From: JBHIER01 sp046760705 [NCBI: bacterium]
GTDB lineage: Bacteria; JBHIER01; G020348925
Direction: 5' to 3'
NCBI GenBank assembly: GCA_046760705.1
Contig: JBHIER010000149.1
Location: 1 to 7,657 of the forward strand
Length of the DNA stretch: 7,657 bases
Positions within the stretch are counted from its first letter, which is position 1; each line of letters opens with the position of its first letter. The notes under the pieces were generated by a model. That model searched no databases, was not told the DNA's origin, and saw only the letters and a program-made list of their open reading frames with translations. Below, piece by piece: positions 1-6,509 of the stretch. A program made the translations under genes and the position numbers.

Positions 1-572
1 TGATACTCTGCCTTAGTCCTCATATCTTTCTCTATCATCTCCTCAATGCACTCTGTCAGAGATGTTGGGTCCTTAATAAAGTACATGCCGACCAGGGCCA
101 GGTTGGTCTCCGGACGGGCCGGCTTCTCCACCACCCTGCAGACAAAGCCGTCCCTCACCACCACGATCCCGAAGCGCCGGGGATCGTCCACCTCCTTGAC
201 GCCGAGGGAGGTGTATGGTCCTTGAAAGACTGGACCGAGGTCTGTCTCGAAAATGGTGTCTCCCAAAACGACGAAGAGCGGATCATGCCCAAAATACTCT
301 CTGGCCAGATAGAGGGCGTGGGCGATCCCCTGTCGCTCCGGCTGCTCCACGTAATGGACCGGCACCCGATAGTGCGAATCGACGTACTCTTTAATCCTGT
401 CCCCCAAATGGCCAACAATAAGGGTTACCTCGTCAATCTCATGGGCCACAAGTTTATCCAGGATGTGGGCCAGGATCGGCTTCCCGGCAACGTGGAGGAG
501 GGCCTTGGGGTGCGTGTACGTGTGGGGCCTCAATCGTGTCCCCTCTCCGGCCGCCGGAATGATAGCTCTCAT
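1..572 (-). CDS. Sugar-phosphate nucleotidyltransferase (NDP-sugar synthase), 3' end beyond window
   Basis: The reading frame opens at ATG 572 and stays open for 190 codons to the left edge, so the C-terminus is missing. The family couples an NTP with a sugar 1-phosphate to give an NDP-sugar and pyrophosphate in the cytoplasm. Residues 7-33 carry the NTP_transferase signature: AAGEGTRLRP, then PK at 22-23 and GKPI at 30-33. VVLGD ends at D105, the expected metal-binding Asp; QPERQGIAHAL (77-87) and VEKP (148-151) also fit the RmlA/GlmU-N-like fold. Its ATG overlaps the TGA of the PGI/PMI gene by 4 nt (ATGA), suggesting translational coupling, and a purine-rich GAGGG lies about 10 nt upstream. 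The family is certain. The nucleotide and sugar are not: glucose-1-phosphate thymidylyl- or uridylyltransferase and mannose-1-phosphate guanylyltransferase are all possible. The isomerase neighbour fits glucose or mannose. Confidence 0.9.
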   Translation of the reverse strand, partial: MRAIIPAAGEGTRLRPHTYTHPKALLHVAGKPILAHILDKLVAHEIDEVTLIVGHLGDRIKEYVDSHYRVPVHYVEQPERQGIAHALYLAREYFGHDPLFVVLGDTIFETDLGPVFQGPYTSLGVKEVDDPRRFGIVVVRDGFVCRVVEKPARPETNLALVGMYFIKDPTSLTECIEEMIEKDMRTKAEY

Positions 573-1675
573 CTTCTGGTTTCCCTCTTCTCCCTGGACT
601 CCATCTCGACCAGTCGTCTCTTCAGATATTCTATCCGCTCCACCGGGGTTGGATCGATCCCCCGGAGCACGGCCAGATAGAAGCTCACAAAATCCCCCAG
701 ACAGACCAGAGAGAAGAGCCGAGCCAGGGGAGAATCGCCCTGGCTCCACACCTCGATCACGGGGAGCCCGTCCGACTCTATGAGCTCCCTGCTGATCTCC
801 ATTCGCCTCTGAATCTGCGGGAGGTCCCCTTTATCCCTGAGAATGACCACCGTAAAAGAGGTCTCCAATTGGACCAACCCCTGCCAGCCCATAATCTCGT
901 TGTGGTTCAGCTCAGGGAAGACGTTCGAATAGGCAAGGGCTTTTGCGTTCTCTGCAATCTGTGTCTTCCACCGCCGGGCAACGGGAGAAAAACTCTCCGA
1001 GGCATACAAAAGTGGGAAGAGGCCGCAGAGGCGTCCAGCCAACCGCTTGGCCTCATTTCGGTCGACCGGGACTGAAGATCCATACTCCTCCGCTTTTTCC
1101 CCCAAAAGAGCGATTGTCTCTATTAACTGGGCCTTTTTATCTTCAATCAAGCCGGCCCTGGAAAGGATCATCAGCACCGGAAAGAAGAGGTATCCCAGAG
1201 CGGTTCGCGGCGGATATCCGGAGGGGATGCGGATCACCCATTTTTTTTCTTCGGCCGCCAGCTCACCCAACCTACCTCCGGAGGTGATGCATACCAGGGG
1301 CACTCCCCTCTCGATGGCAGTCTCGAAGACACGGAGGGTCTCCTCGGTGTTGCCGGAGTAGCTGAGGACAAAGAGCAGTGAGGAGGGAGAGACATAGCGT
1401 GGCAGAGAATAGTTCCGATTCACCTGAATGGGAACCTTCATTTCGTCTGCAAGGCAGGCACAGAGGATATCACCACCGATGGCTGACCCTCCCAGGCCGG
1501 AGATCACCACGTTCGAGATGGCCGATGGATCTATGGGAAGATGCGCAGCCACACCGATCTCAATCGCCTCCTGACATTGTCGGCTAAAGGTGACCAGCCT
1601 GGAGAGCATGTTCGACGCATCCAGCTTTCCGATATAGGCAACATCATCCAGAACCCTCAGATTCACTTCATTCAT
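569..1675 (-). CDS. Bifunctional phosphoglucose/phosphomannose isomerase
   Basis: This 368-aa protein belongs to the archaeal/bacterial PGI/PMI branch of the SIS-domain superfamily, which interconverts glucose 6-phosphate or mannose 6-phosphate with fructose 6-phosphate. Visible motifs, numbered from the ATG: GLGGSAIGGD (60-69), SYSGNTEET (105-113, phosphate binding), PPRTALGY (155-162), QIAENAKA (about 239-246) and FPELNHNEIMGW (253-264), then IEYLK near the C-terminus. By analogy with the characterised Pyrobaculum enzyme, R157, E242, H258 and K352 are the likely catalytic residues, and all are present. Length is slightly above the usual ~300-350 aa because of a charged C-terminal tail. I prefer ATG 1675, which has GAGGG six to ten nt upstream. 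GTG 1681, two codons earlier, is the alternative and has a weaker site. The gene follows the GHL10 stop by 9 nt and overlaps the nucleotidyltransferase by 4 nt, so the three are probably one transcript supplying hexose phosphate to NDP-sugar synthesis. Confidence 0.92.
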   Translation of the reverse strand: MNEVNLRVLDDVAYIGKLDASNMLSRLVTFSRQCQEAIEIGVAAHLPIDPSAISNVVISGLGGSAIGGDILCACLADEMKVPIQVNRNYSLPRYVSPSSLLFVLSYSGNTEETLRVFETAIERGVPLVCITSGGRLGELAAEEKKWVIRIPSGYPPRTALGYLFFPVLMILSRAGLIEDKKAQLIETIALLGEKAEEYGSSVPVDRNEAKRLAGRLCGLFPLLYASESFSPVARRWKTQIAENAKALAYSNVFPELNHNEIMGWQGLVQLETSFTVVILRDKGDLPQIQRRMEISRELIESDGLPVIEVWSQGDSPLARLFSLVCLGDFVSFYLAVLRGIDPTPVERIEYLKRRLVEMESREKRETRR

Positions 1676-1684
1676 AGTCACCCT

Positions 1685-2872
1685 CTATCTCTTAATCGGA
1701 GCCATCACCGGCATTGCAGCCACCTGCTGGAAGCATCCCTCTTTCAGGGTGCGGAAGTAGGCCTCGTCGTCAGCGATACTGTTGTAGGAGAAGAGGGAGA
1801 TGCCCTCGACGCCGAGCCTGCGGACCGCAGCGATCTGTTGAACCGTGCTGAAGGCCGGTTGGTTGTACACGCCCAGCCCTGCAAAAAGAGAGCCGGTCCG
1901 TATCATGCGGCGGGCCTGTTCAATCTGCCGGACAACCACGGTTGTTGTGGGCGAGTAGGCCATGACCACTACAAAGTCCAAGAGGCCCTCGTCCATCCAC
2001 CTCTTCCAATCCTGGCCGAACTTTCTTACGGCAAGATCATAATCGGGCTTGACGGCAGCGGAGAGTTTCACCTCCGGCCTGGCGGCCCGGATCCGATCCC
2101 GCACCATCTGAAGGGTCTCTGTGAGCTGTTGGCAGCGCCATCGATTCCACAGACGGTCCAGATTGTCGCCCCCCACGAATCCGGAATCTGACTTCAGATT
2201 CTCCTTTTCTCCAGCAAGATGGATCGGATCGAAATGGTACTTTTCCATAAAGCGGGCCCGCGCTTGGGGATTGAAACCGGTCCCTCTGTTGGGATAACGA
2301 AGATAGTCGAGATGGATCCCATCTACATCGTAACGGGCCACGATCTCGCCAATGACCTCTGCAATCCAGTCTTTCACCGCGGGATGTCCAGGCGAGAGGA
2401 AGATGCCCTCGATGCCGAAGGGAAAGGGACGTTCATATTCGAGCAGAGACCGCCCTTCATTGGTATGCGCCACCCAGTCGGGGTGAAGGTGAAGGACATG
2501 CTGTCTATCTTCAGGCAGATCAGGGGCCGACCAGACGAAGTAGACGTTGACCCAGGCATGAACCTGCAAGCCCTGCTCGTGGGCTTTGTCGATCGCGCTC
2601 TCCAGCGGATCGAACCGATCGTTTCGAAGGGCCAATGGTTCGGCCTGAGGAAGAATGCGGCTCTCATAATATGCCTCCCCCCGACCACACACCTGGACAA
2701 AGATCATGTTACAATTGCTCCTGACCACCCTGTCCACCATCTCGGTGATGCTCTCCTCCGAAATGAGCCCATCTCGCACAACCCAGAAAGCCCTCGCTTC
2801 ATAGATCTGAGCCTCTGAGACGGACACCGCTATCGATACCCATATGAAGAAGGCCGCAACGACGTTCTTCAT
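1685..2872 (-). CDS. Secreted glycosyl-hydrolase-like GHL10 family protein (DUF187-type)
   Basis: This 395-aa protein has a clear signal peptide: MKN, a hydrophobic core (VVAAFFIWVSIAVSV) and a probable cleavage after SEA at residue 21. The mature part looks like the GHL10 (PF02638) TIM-barrel family. EARAFWV opens the barrel, and HAWVNVYFVWS (105-115) and DVDGIHLDYLRYP (182-194) are the hallmark segments. DFVVVMAYSP (299-308) and a late GISLFSYNS complete it. The Asp residues around D183-D188 are candidate acid residues. Family members are exported or anchored proteins, often near cell-wall or polysaccharide genes, and few are characterised, so the substrate is unknown. There is no lipobox Cys, so it is probably periplasmic or secreted. 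I choose ATG 2872; an in-frame TTG at 2893 would put the start inside the terminator T-tract and spoil the signal peptide. The upstream ribosome site (CGAGAG) is weak. It is probably co-transcribed with the PGI/PMI gene 9 nt downstream. Confidence 0.85.
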   Translation of the reverse strand: MKNVVAAFFIWVSIAVSVSEAQIYEARAFWVVRDGLISEESITEMVDRVVRSNCNMIFVQVCGRGEAYYESRILPQAEPLALRNDRFDPLESAIDKAHEQGLQVHAWVNVYFVWSAPDLPEDRQHVLHLHPDWVAHTNEGRSLLEYERPFPFGIEGIFLSPGHPAVKDWIAEVIGEIVARYDVDGIHLDYLRYPNRGTGFNPQARARFMEKYHFDPIHLAGEKENLKSDSGFVGGDNLDRLWNRWRCQQLTETLQMVRDRIRAARPEVKLSAAVKPDYDLAVRKFGQDWKRWMDEGLLDFVVVMAYSPTTTVVVRQIEQARRMIRTGSLFAGLGVYNQPAFSTVQQIAAVRRLGVEGISLFSYNSIADDEAYFRTLKEGCFQQVAAMPVMAPIKR

Positions 2873-2891
2873 CTCTCGGAGCGGACAAAAC

Positions 2892-2928
2892 AAAAAAGGA
2901 CAAAGGGGGCCTCAGACTCCTTGTCCTT
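2892..2928 (-). terminator. Probable intrinsic terminator after rplQ
   Basis: On the minus strand AAGGACAA (2928-2921) pairs perfectly with TTGTCCTT (2903-2896). One G-C and one G-U pair can extend the stem inward to about 10 bp, leaving a loop of roughly 13 nt. The 3' side runs into TTTT, a G, then TTTT (2895-2887). It sits 29 nt after the rplQ stop, where an end of the ribosomal operon is expected. The stem is only moderately GC-rich, so termination may be partial, allowing read-through into the GHL10 gene that starts 20 nt further on. Confidence 0.75.
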
Positions 2929-2956
2929 CTGACTGGGGTAGTGTACCATCGGGGTA

Positions 2957-3553
2957 TCAGCCTCCCCTCTTGTCGCCCTTTGCCCCTTTTTGGGGGGAAG
3001 GAGACTCGGTATCGGCCCTCATCTCTGACCGAACTTCTCCCTCGGAGGGGGTCTCCTCTCGGACCCCCTTGTCGGGCTCGGCTTCTCGTTCCTTTCGGTC
3101 TTCACCCTCCTGCTCATCTCCCGTCTGGGCCGGGGAGGCCTCTTCGGCCATCTTCTTCCGCCTCTTCTTGGCCTTTTTGGATTCCTCGACCACCAGTTCA
3201 CTGCCGATCAACTCTATGATGGACAGCGCTGCCCCATCCCCGGGCCGGTTCCCCACCTTGATCAGACGGACGTACCCGCCGTTGCGGTCGGTGTACCGAG
3301 GGGCGATGGTGTCAAACAGTTTGGCCACCGCCTTTTTATCCTTGATCACCCTCAGCACTTGTCGCCGCGCATGAAGCGTTCCCTCCTTAGCTTTGCTGAT
3401 GAGCTTCTCCACCAGCCTTTGGCCCTCCTTGGCCATCGAATCGGTAGTCCGAATGCGCTCCCTATCGATGAGGGCCGTAGCCAGGTTGGCCAGGACCGCC
3501 CGGCGATGGCTGGCCGTCCTGCTCAGCTTCTTCACTCTCTTCCTGTGTCTCAC
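2957..3553 (-). CDS. rplQ: 50S ribosomal protein L17 with long charged C-terminal tail
   Basis: L17 binds 23S rRNA near the peptide exit tunnel and closes the alpha operon in most bacteria. The first ~120 residues are canonical: MRHRKRVKKLSRT, then SHRRAVLANLATALI, TTDSMAKEGQRLVEKLI, NGGYVRLIKVGNRPGDGA and SIIEL. The protein is 198 aa against the usual ~115-140. The last ~75 residues are a low-complexity tail, first a basic run (KKAKKRRKK) and then mostly E, D, K, R, S and P. Its codon and base composition look like the rest of the gene, and the frame is intact, so this is an extension and not a frameshift artefact. The start is GTG 3553 with a strong GGGGGAGG five nt upstream. It follows rpoA by 36 nt and is followed by a terminator-like hairpin, so it is probably the last gene of the ribosomal transcript. 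Confidence 0.96.
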   Translation of the reverse strand: MRHRKRVKKLSRTASHRRAVLANLATALIDRERIRTTDSMAKEGQRLVEKLISKAKEGTLHARRQVLRVIKDKKAVAKLFDTIAPRYTDRNGGYVRLIKVGNRPGDGAALSIIELIGSELVVEESKKAKKRRKKMAEEASPAQTGDEQEGEDRKEREAEPDKGVREETPSEGEVRSEMRADTESPSPQKGAKGDKRGG

Positions 3554-3589
3554 CGCGCCTCCCCCTGTCTGGTCATCTGTTCCATAGGA

Positions 3590-4573
3590 TCATTCCCTCG
3601 ATCCATCAAGATATCGGCTCACATTCATCCCGAAGGAGAGACCGTAGTGGCTCAAAATTTCGTTCAGCTCTTGTAAGGACTTGCGACCGAAATTGCGGTA
3701 TTTCAACATCTCGGCTTCCGTCTTCTGGACGAGGTCCTTCAAGGTTTTGATCTCCGCAGCCTTGAGGCAATTGCTGGATCGCACCGACAGTTCAAGCTCA
3801 TCAACGTTCATTTTCAGCATGTTGCGAACACGGACCGTCTCCTCATCCACCTCCTCAATTTCGATCTCTTCGGGCTCCTCCTCGAAGCTGATAAACAGCT
3901 TCAGGTGGTCTCTCAGAATTCTGGCCGCCGTAGTCATGGCATCATCAGGAGTCATGGTCCCGTCGGTCCAAATCTCCAGAGTCAACCTATCATAATCGAT
4001 CCGTTGCCCGACGCGGGTGCTTTCGACCGTATAATTCACCTTCGTGATGGGGGTGAAGATCGCATCCAGGGGGATCGTGCCTATGGGCTGATCCTGTTTC
4101 CTATTCAACTCTGCGGGAACGTAACCGCGCCCCGCGCCAATGGTCACCTCCATCCTCAGATTAGCATCCTTATCGAGAGTGACGATGTGATGGTTGGGGT
4201 TAAGGATTTCAATGTCGGTATCGGCTTGAAGAGCGGCTGCTTTCAGCTCACCCTTCCCTTTTCGTTCCACAACCACTCTTTTGGTGTGATTGGTGGACAG
4301 TTTGATGCGGACCTCTTTCAGGTTGAGGACGATTTCGGTGACGTCTTCCACAACGCCAGGAATGGTGCTGAACTCATGCAAAACTCCGTCGATCTTCAAG
4401 GAGGTGATGGCCGCACCTTGCAACGAAGAGAGCAAAACGCGGCGCAACGCATTCCCCAAGGTGTAGCCGAAGCCTCTCTCTAAGGGTTCGGCGATGAATT
4501 TACCGTATCGATCTGAAAAGGTGCTCTCTTCGAGCTCAACACTCTTCGGCATGATCAGACTCTTCCATTTCAT
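3590..4573 (-). CDS. rpoA: DNA-directed RNA polymerase subunit alpha
   Basis: The 327-aa alpha subunit dimerises to nucleate RNA polymerase assembly, and its C-terminal domain contacts UP elements and activators. The N-terminal domain spans about 1-230 and includes the dimerisation signature GFGYTLGNALRRVLLSS (34-50), EFSTIPGV and GRGYVPAE (148-155). A strongly acidic linker (EEEPEEIEIEEVDEE, about 231-245) leads to the C-terminal domain, with VRSSNCLKAAEI containing R265, which aligns with E. coli R265, and NFGRKSLQE (294-302). Length is normal and nothing is missing. The start is ATG 4573; GGGAGG lies 10 nt upstream, a rather long spacing. It follows rpsD by 120 nt, by far the longest gap in this operon, and that gap contains two inverted repeats immediately before the ribosome binding site, suggesting separate control or mRNA processing of rpoA. 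Confidence 0.98.
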   Translation of the reverse strand: MKWKSLIMPKSVELEESTFSDRYGKFIAEPLERGFGYTLGNALRRVLLSSLQGAAITSLKIDGVLHEFSTIPGVVEDVTEIVLNLKEVRIKLSTNHTKRVVVERKGKGELKAAALQADTDIEILNPNHHIVTLDKDANLRMEVTIGAGRGYVPAELNRKQDQPIGTIPLDAIFTPITKVNYTVESTRVGQRIDYDRLTLEIWTDGTMTPDDAMTTAARILRDHLKLFISFEEEPEEIEIEEVDEETVRVRNMLKMNVDELELSVRSSNCLKAAEIKTLKDLVQKTEAEMLKYRNFGRKSLQELNEILSHYGLSFGMNVSRYLDGSRE

Positions 4574-4589
4574 GCTTTCTCTGCCTCCC

Positions 4590-4612
4590 GAGAAGAGGTG
4601 TTCGCTCTTCTC
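4590..4612 (-). other. Perfect 8-bp inverted repeat abutting the rpoA ribosome binding site
   Basis: On the minus strand GAGAAGAG (4612-4605), loop CGAACAC, then CTCTTCTC (4597-4590). The 3' arm ends exactly where the rpoA Shine-Dalgarno GGGAGG (4589-4584) begins. There is no T-tract, so it is not an intrinsic terminator on this strand. It may be an mRNA stability or processing element or a translational control hairpin; its function is inferred only from position. Confidence 0.55.
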
Positions 4613-4622
4613 TCACGCCGCC

Positions 4623-4653
4623 GTAGGGTGGAGGCCGGCCTCCTTCACCCTAC
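4623..4653 (-). other. GC-rich bulged hairpin in the rpsD-rpoA gap
   Basis: On the minus strand GTAGGGT (4653-4647) pairs with ACCCTAC (4629-4623), and inside it GGAGGCC (4643-4637) is followed directly by GGCCTCC (4636-4630). A 3-nt GAA bulge (4646-4644) separates the two stems. Allowing a CCGG tetraloop, this gives 12 bp of mostly G-C pairs. No T-tract follows on either strand, so simple termination is unlikely. The 3' arm contains GCCTCC (4635-4630), which is also complementary to GGAGGC at the rpoA ribosome binding site (4588-4583), so an alternative fold is possible. Confidence 0.6.
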
Positions 4654-4693
4654 TTGGCAAATACTGCCTAACTTTCCCCAAACCACTGGGGGA

Positions 4694-5323
4694 CTACTTT
4701 GAATACAACCCAACAATCAAATGCTCTTGAACCGGGGTGGGGATCTCATCTCGATTCGGCAGAGCCAGGACGTGGCCGGTCCAAGTGGCCTTATCAACTT
4801 GGAGCCACGGAAGTTCGGTCCTCCGATCGATCCGCCTCAGCGCTGCTTGAATCGCGGCCAATTTTCGGCTCTTCTCCTTCACCCTGATCACGTCGCCGGC
4901 CTTCACCTGGTAGGAGGGAATATCTACACCCCGCCCATTGACCGTGAAGTGGCGATGGCGAACCAACTGTCGGGCCGCATTCCGGGAGGGCGCGAACCCC
5001 AGTCGGTAGACCACGTTGTCCAGACGCAACTCCAGCAGCCGGAGCAAGGCCTCCCCCGTAATGCCTTTCTGGCGCGCTGCCTTCTCGTAATAGCTCTTAA
5101 ATTGACGCTCCAAGAGGCCGTAGATACGGCGGGCCTTCTGCTTCTCCCTCAGTTGCAAACCGTAATCGGAGATCTTTCTCCTCGAGTCGTGCCCATGTTG
5201 ACCGGGGGCATATCCTCTCCGCTCAAAAGCGCACTTATCGGTGACACACCGATTGCCCTTCAGAAAGAGCTTCTCCCCTTCGCGCCGGCAGAGCCGGCAC
5301 TGTGCATCTCTGTATCGTGCCAT
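4694..5323 (-). CDS. rpsD: 30S ribosomal protein S4 (zinc-binding form)
   Basis: S4 is a primary 16S rRNA-binding protein that starts assembly of the 30S body and is an operon autoregulator in several bacteria. The 209-aa protein is normal length. The N-terminus holds four cysteines, C9-x2-C12-x13-C26-x4-C31, the spacing of the zinc-binding S4 seen in Thermus. YAPGQHG (38-44) and [16 protein letters not shown] (99-114) follow, then the S4 RNA-binding domain with [10 protein letters not shown] (121-130) and VKAGDVIRV. Its ATG directly abuts the TAA of rpsK (TAAATG), with AAGGAGA nine nt upstream inside the end of rpsK, so the two are probably translationally coupled. A structured 120-nt gap separates it from rpoA. 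Confidence 0.98.
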   Translation of the reverse strand: MARYRDAQCRLCRREGEKLFLKGNRCVTDKCAFERRGYAPGQHGHDSRRKISDYGLQLREKQKARRIYGLLERQFKSYYEKAARQKGITGEALLRLLELRLDNVVYRLGFAPSRNAARQLVRHRHFTVNGRGVDIPSYQVKAGDVIRVKEKSRKLAAIQAALRRIDRRTELPWLQVDKATWTGHVLALPNRDEIPTPVQEHLIVGLYSK

Positions 5324-5710
5324 TTACACTCGTCTCCTTTTTGGAGGCCGACAGCCGTTATGGGGGATGGGGGTTACATCCCGGATGGTCGTCACCTCCA
5401 GTCCGGCAGCCTGGAGCGAACGGATGGCCGCCTCCCGCCCCGAGCCAGGACCCCGCACCCAGATCTCAACTCTGCGCAGCCCCAGATCCAGAGCCTTTTT
5501 GGCCGCCGCCTCAGCCGCTAACTGAGCGGCAAAAGGGGTACTTTTGCGCGAACCCTTAAATCCCACTCGACCCGCAGTTCCCCACGATATCACATCCCCT
5601 CCGGTGTCTGTGATGGTGATGATAGTATTGTTGAACGTGGCTTTGATGTGGGCCACGCCAGATGTGTGGGCCAGTCTCTCTCGTCGTCTCTTCTTTTCAG
5701 GCTGGGGCAC
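5324..5710 (-). CDS. rpsK: 30S ribosomal protein S11
   Basis: S11 sits on the 30S platform and lines the region that contacts mRNA near the exit site. The 128-aa protein shows the family core: [18 protein letters not shown] (18-35), [21 protein letters not shown] (42-62) and [16 protein letters not shown] (84-99), with the C-terminal [18 protein letters not shown]. The N-terminal ~12 residues are basic and poorly conserved, as is usual. The start is GTG 5710, supported by a near-perfect AAGGAGGT five nt upstream; no ATG is better placed. It lies 29 nt after rpsM and its stop abuts the rpsD start. Confidence 0.98.
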   Translation of the reverse strand: MPQPEKKRRRERLAHTSGVAHIKATFNNTIITITDTGGDVISWGTAGRVGFKGSRKSTPFAAQLAAEAAAKKALDLGLRRVEIWVRGPGSGREAAIRSLQAAGLEVTTIRDVTPIPHNGCRPPKRRRV

Positions 5711-5739
5711 TGTAAACCTCCTTCAATGAGCGATCCCAA

Positions 5740-6111
5740 TCATTTCTTCCTCTTGGCTCCTACCGTTCGCCGGGGGCCCTTGCGGGTTCTGGCGTTGGTG
5801 CTGGTCCGTTGTCCGTGAACGGGCAAGCCCCTCCGGTGGCGAAGGCCCCGATAGGCCCCGATGTCCATGAGCCGTTTGATGTTCATGGAAACCTCTGTCC
5901 GCAGGCTCCCTTCGACTTTGTAACCGGACTCCAGCGCCCCCCGAAGTTTGGCCACCTCCTCCTCCGTGAGCTTTTCCACCTGCTTATCAGGATCGACGAC
6001 AGCCGCCTTTAAGATCTTCTTCGCCGTCGACCTCCCAACCCCATAGATATAAGTCAGGGCGATCTCGATCCGCTTGTTCCGGGGCAGATCAACCCCCGCA
6101 ATTCGAGCCAC
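5740..6111 (-). CDS. rpsM: 30S ribosomal protein S13
   Basis: S13 sits in the 30S head, contacts the P-site tRNA and forms intersubunit bridges with the 50S. The 123-aa protein is full length, beginning [15 protein letters not shown], with [12 protein letters not shown] (19-30) in the helix-hairpin region, [20 protein letters not shown] (84-103) and a basic tail ending GAKRKK. The start is GTG 6111 with AAGGAGGA six nt upstream. It follows rpmJ by 25 nt. That space is too small for an E. coli-type S4 autoregulatory leader unless the leader extends back into rpmJ. Confidence 0.98.
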   Translation of the reverse strand: MARIAGVDLPRNKRIEIALTYIYGVGRSTAKKILKAAVVDPDKQVEKLTEEEVAKLRGALESGYKVEGSLRTEVSMNIKRLMDIGAYRGLRHRRGLPVHGQRTSTNARTRKGPRRTVGAKRKK

Positions 6112-6136
6112 AATACATCCTCCTTATTGCCAGTCC

Positions 6137-6250
6137 TTATCCCTGCCGCTGCTTGTGCCGGGGGTTCTTACAGATGACACGAACCACACCTTTGCGGCGG
6201 ACGATCTTACAATGGTCGCATATCTTCTTCACAGACGCTTTAACTCTCAT
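6137..6250 (-). CDS. rpmJ: 50S ribosomal protein L36 (zinc-binding form)
   Basis: This is a 37-aa gene, easy to miss because of its size. The translation is [20 protein letters not shown] then [17 protein letters not shown] and a TAA stop. The zinc knuckle is intact: C11-x2-C14-x12-C27-x4-H32, the C+ form of L36. L36 binds 23S rRNA late in large-subunit assembly. Its ATG 6250 lies 7 nt after the infA stop, and the ribosome site (AGAGG) overlaps that stop. The place between infA and rpsM is the standard one for rpmJ. Confidence 0.97.
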   Translation of the reverse strand: MRVKASVKKICDHCKIVRRKGVVRVICKNPRHKQRQG

Positions 6251-6257
6251 ATCGCCT

Positions 6258-6476
6258 CTATTTGTATCGGTAGATGATCCTCCCTCTACTCAAGTCGTAG
6301 GGAGAAAGTTCGATCGTCACCTTATCTCCCGGAAGGATCTTAATGAAATGCATCCGCATCTTACCCGAGACGTGAGCCAACACTCGGTGACCGCTCTCCA
6401 GTTCCACTCGAAAGGTGGCGTTGGGCAACGACTCGATGACCGTACCCTCGACTTGAATCCCTGCTTCCTTCGGCAT
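6258..6476 (-). CDS. infA: Translation initiation factor IF-1
   Basis: IF-1 occupies the 30S A site during initiation and assists IF-2 and IF-3. The 72-aa protein is the standard length and a single OB fold: [20 protein letters not shown] (7-26), [23 protein letters not shown] (29-51), [20 protein letters not shown] (53-72). The start is ATG 6476; the upstream site (AGAGAG) is weak. It follows the map stop by 20 nt, and a perfect hairpin covers that junction. Confidence 0.98.
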   Translation of the reverse strand: MPKEAGIQVEGTVIESLPNATFRVELESGHRVLAHVSGKMRMHFIKILPGDKVTIELSPYDLSRGRIIYRYK

Positions 6477-6490
6477 AAGCTCTCTGCTTG

Positions 6491-6509
6491 AGTCCTCTAA
6501 CAGAGGACT
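6491..6509 (-). other. Perfect 8-bp hairpin covering the map stop codon
   Basis: On the minus strand AGTCCTCT (6509-6502), loop GTT, then AGAGGACT (6498-6491). The TAG stop of map (6499-6497) lies across the loop and 3' arm. No T-tract follows, so it is not an intrinsic terminator. It may mark an mRNA processing or stability site between map and infA, or be chance. Confidence 0.5.

Noticed and set aside
1541-2818. Two long plus-strand open frames (216 and 199 codons)
   Set aside because: Both are antisense to the GHL10 and PGI/PMI genes, which have family motifs, and neither shows a recognisable domain or convincing ribosome site.
2873-2893. TTG start for the GHL10 gene adding seven residues
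   Set aside because: It lies within the terminator T-tract, has no ribosome site, and places polar and charged residues before the clean signal peptide that begins at ATG 2872.
2940-2948. Extended -10-like TGGTACACT on the minus strand upstream of the GHL10 gene
   Set aside because: No matching -35 is present at 16-18 nt, and a transcript starting about 7 nt downstream would run at once into the terminator-like hairpin.
2979-2997. CCCC-TTTTT-GGGG mini inverted repeat near the end of rplQ
   Set aside because: It is inside the coding tail with only four to five pairs, and the T-run is in the loop, not after the stem, so it is not a terminator.
4656-4668. Third small inverted repeat (GGCA/TGCC) in the rpsD-rpoA gap
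   Set aside because: A 4-bp stem is too short to support as a separate element.
4721-5521. 266-codon open frame on the plus strand
   Set aside because: It is antisense to rpsD and rpsK, both certain genes, and its translation resembles no family; GC-rich third positions on the minus strand keep the antisense frame open.
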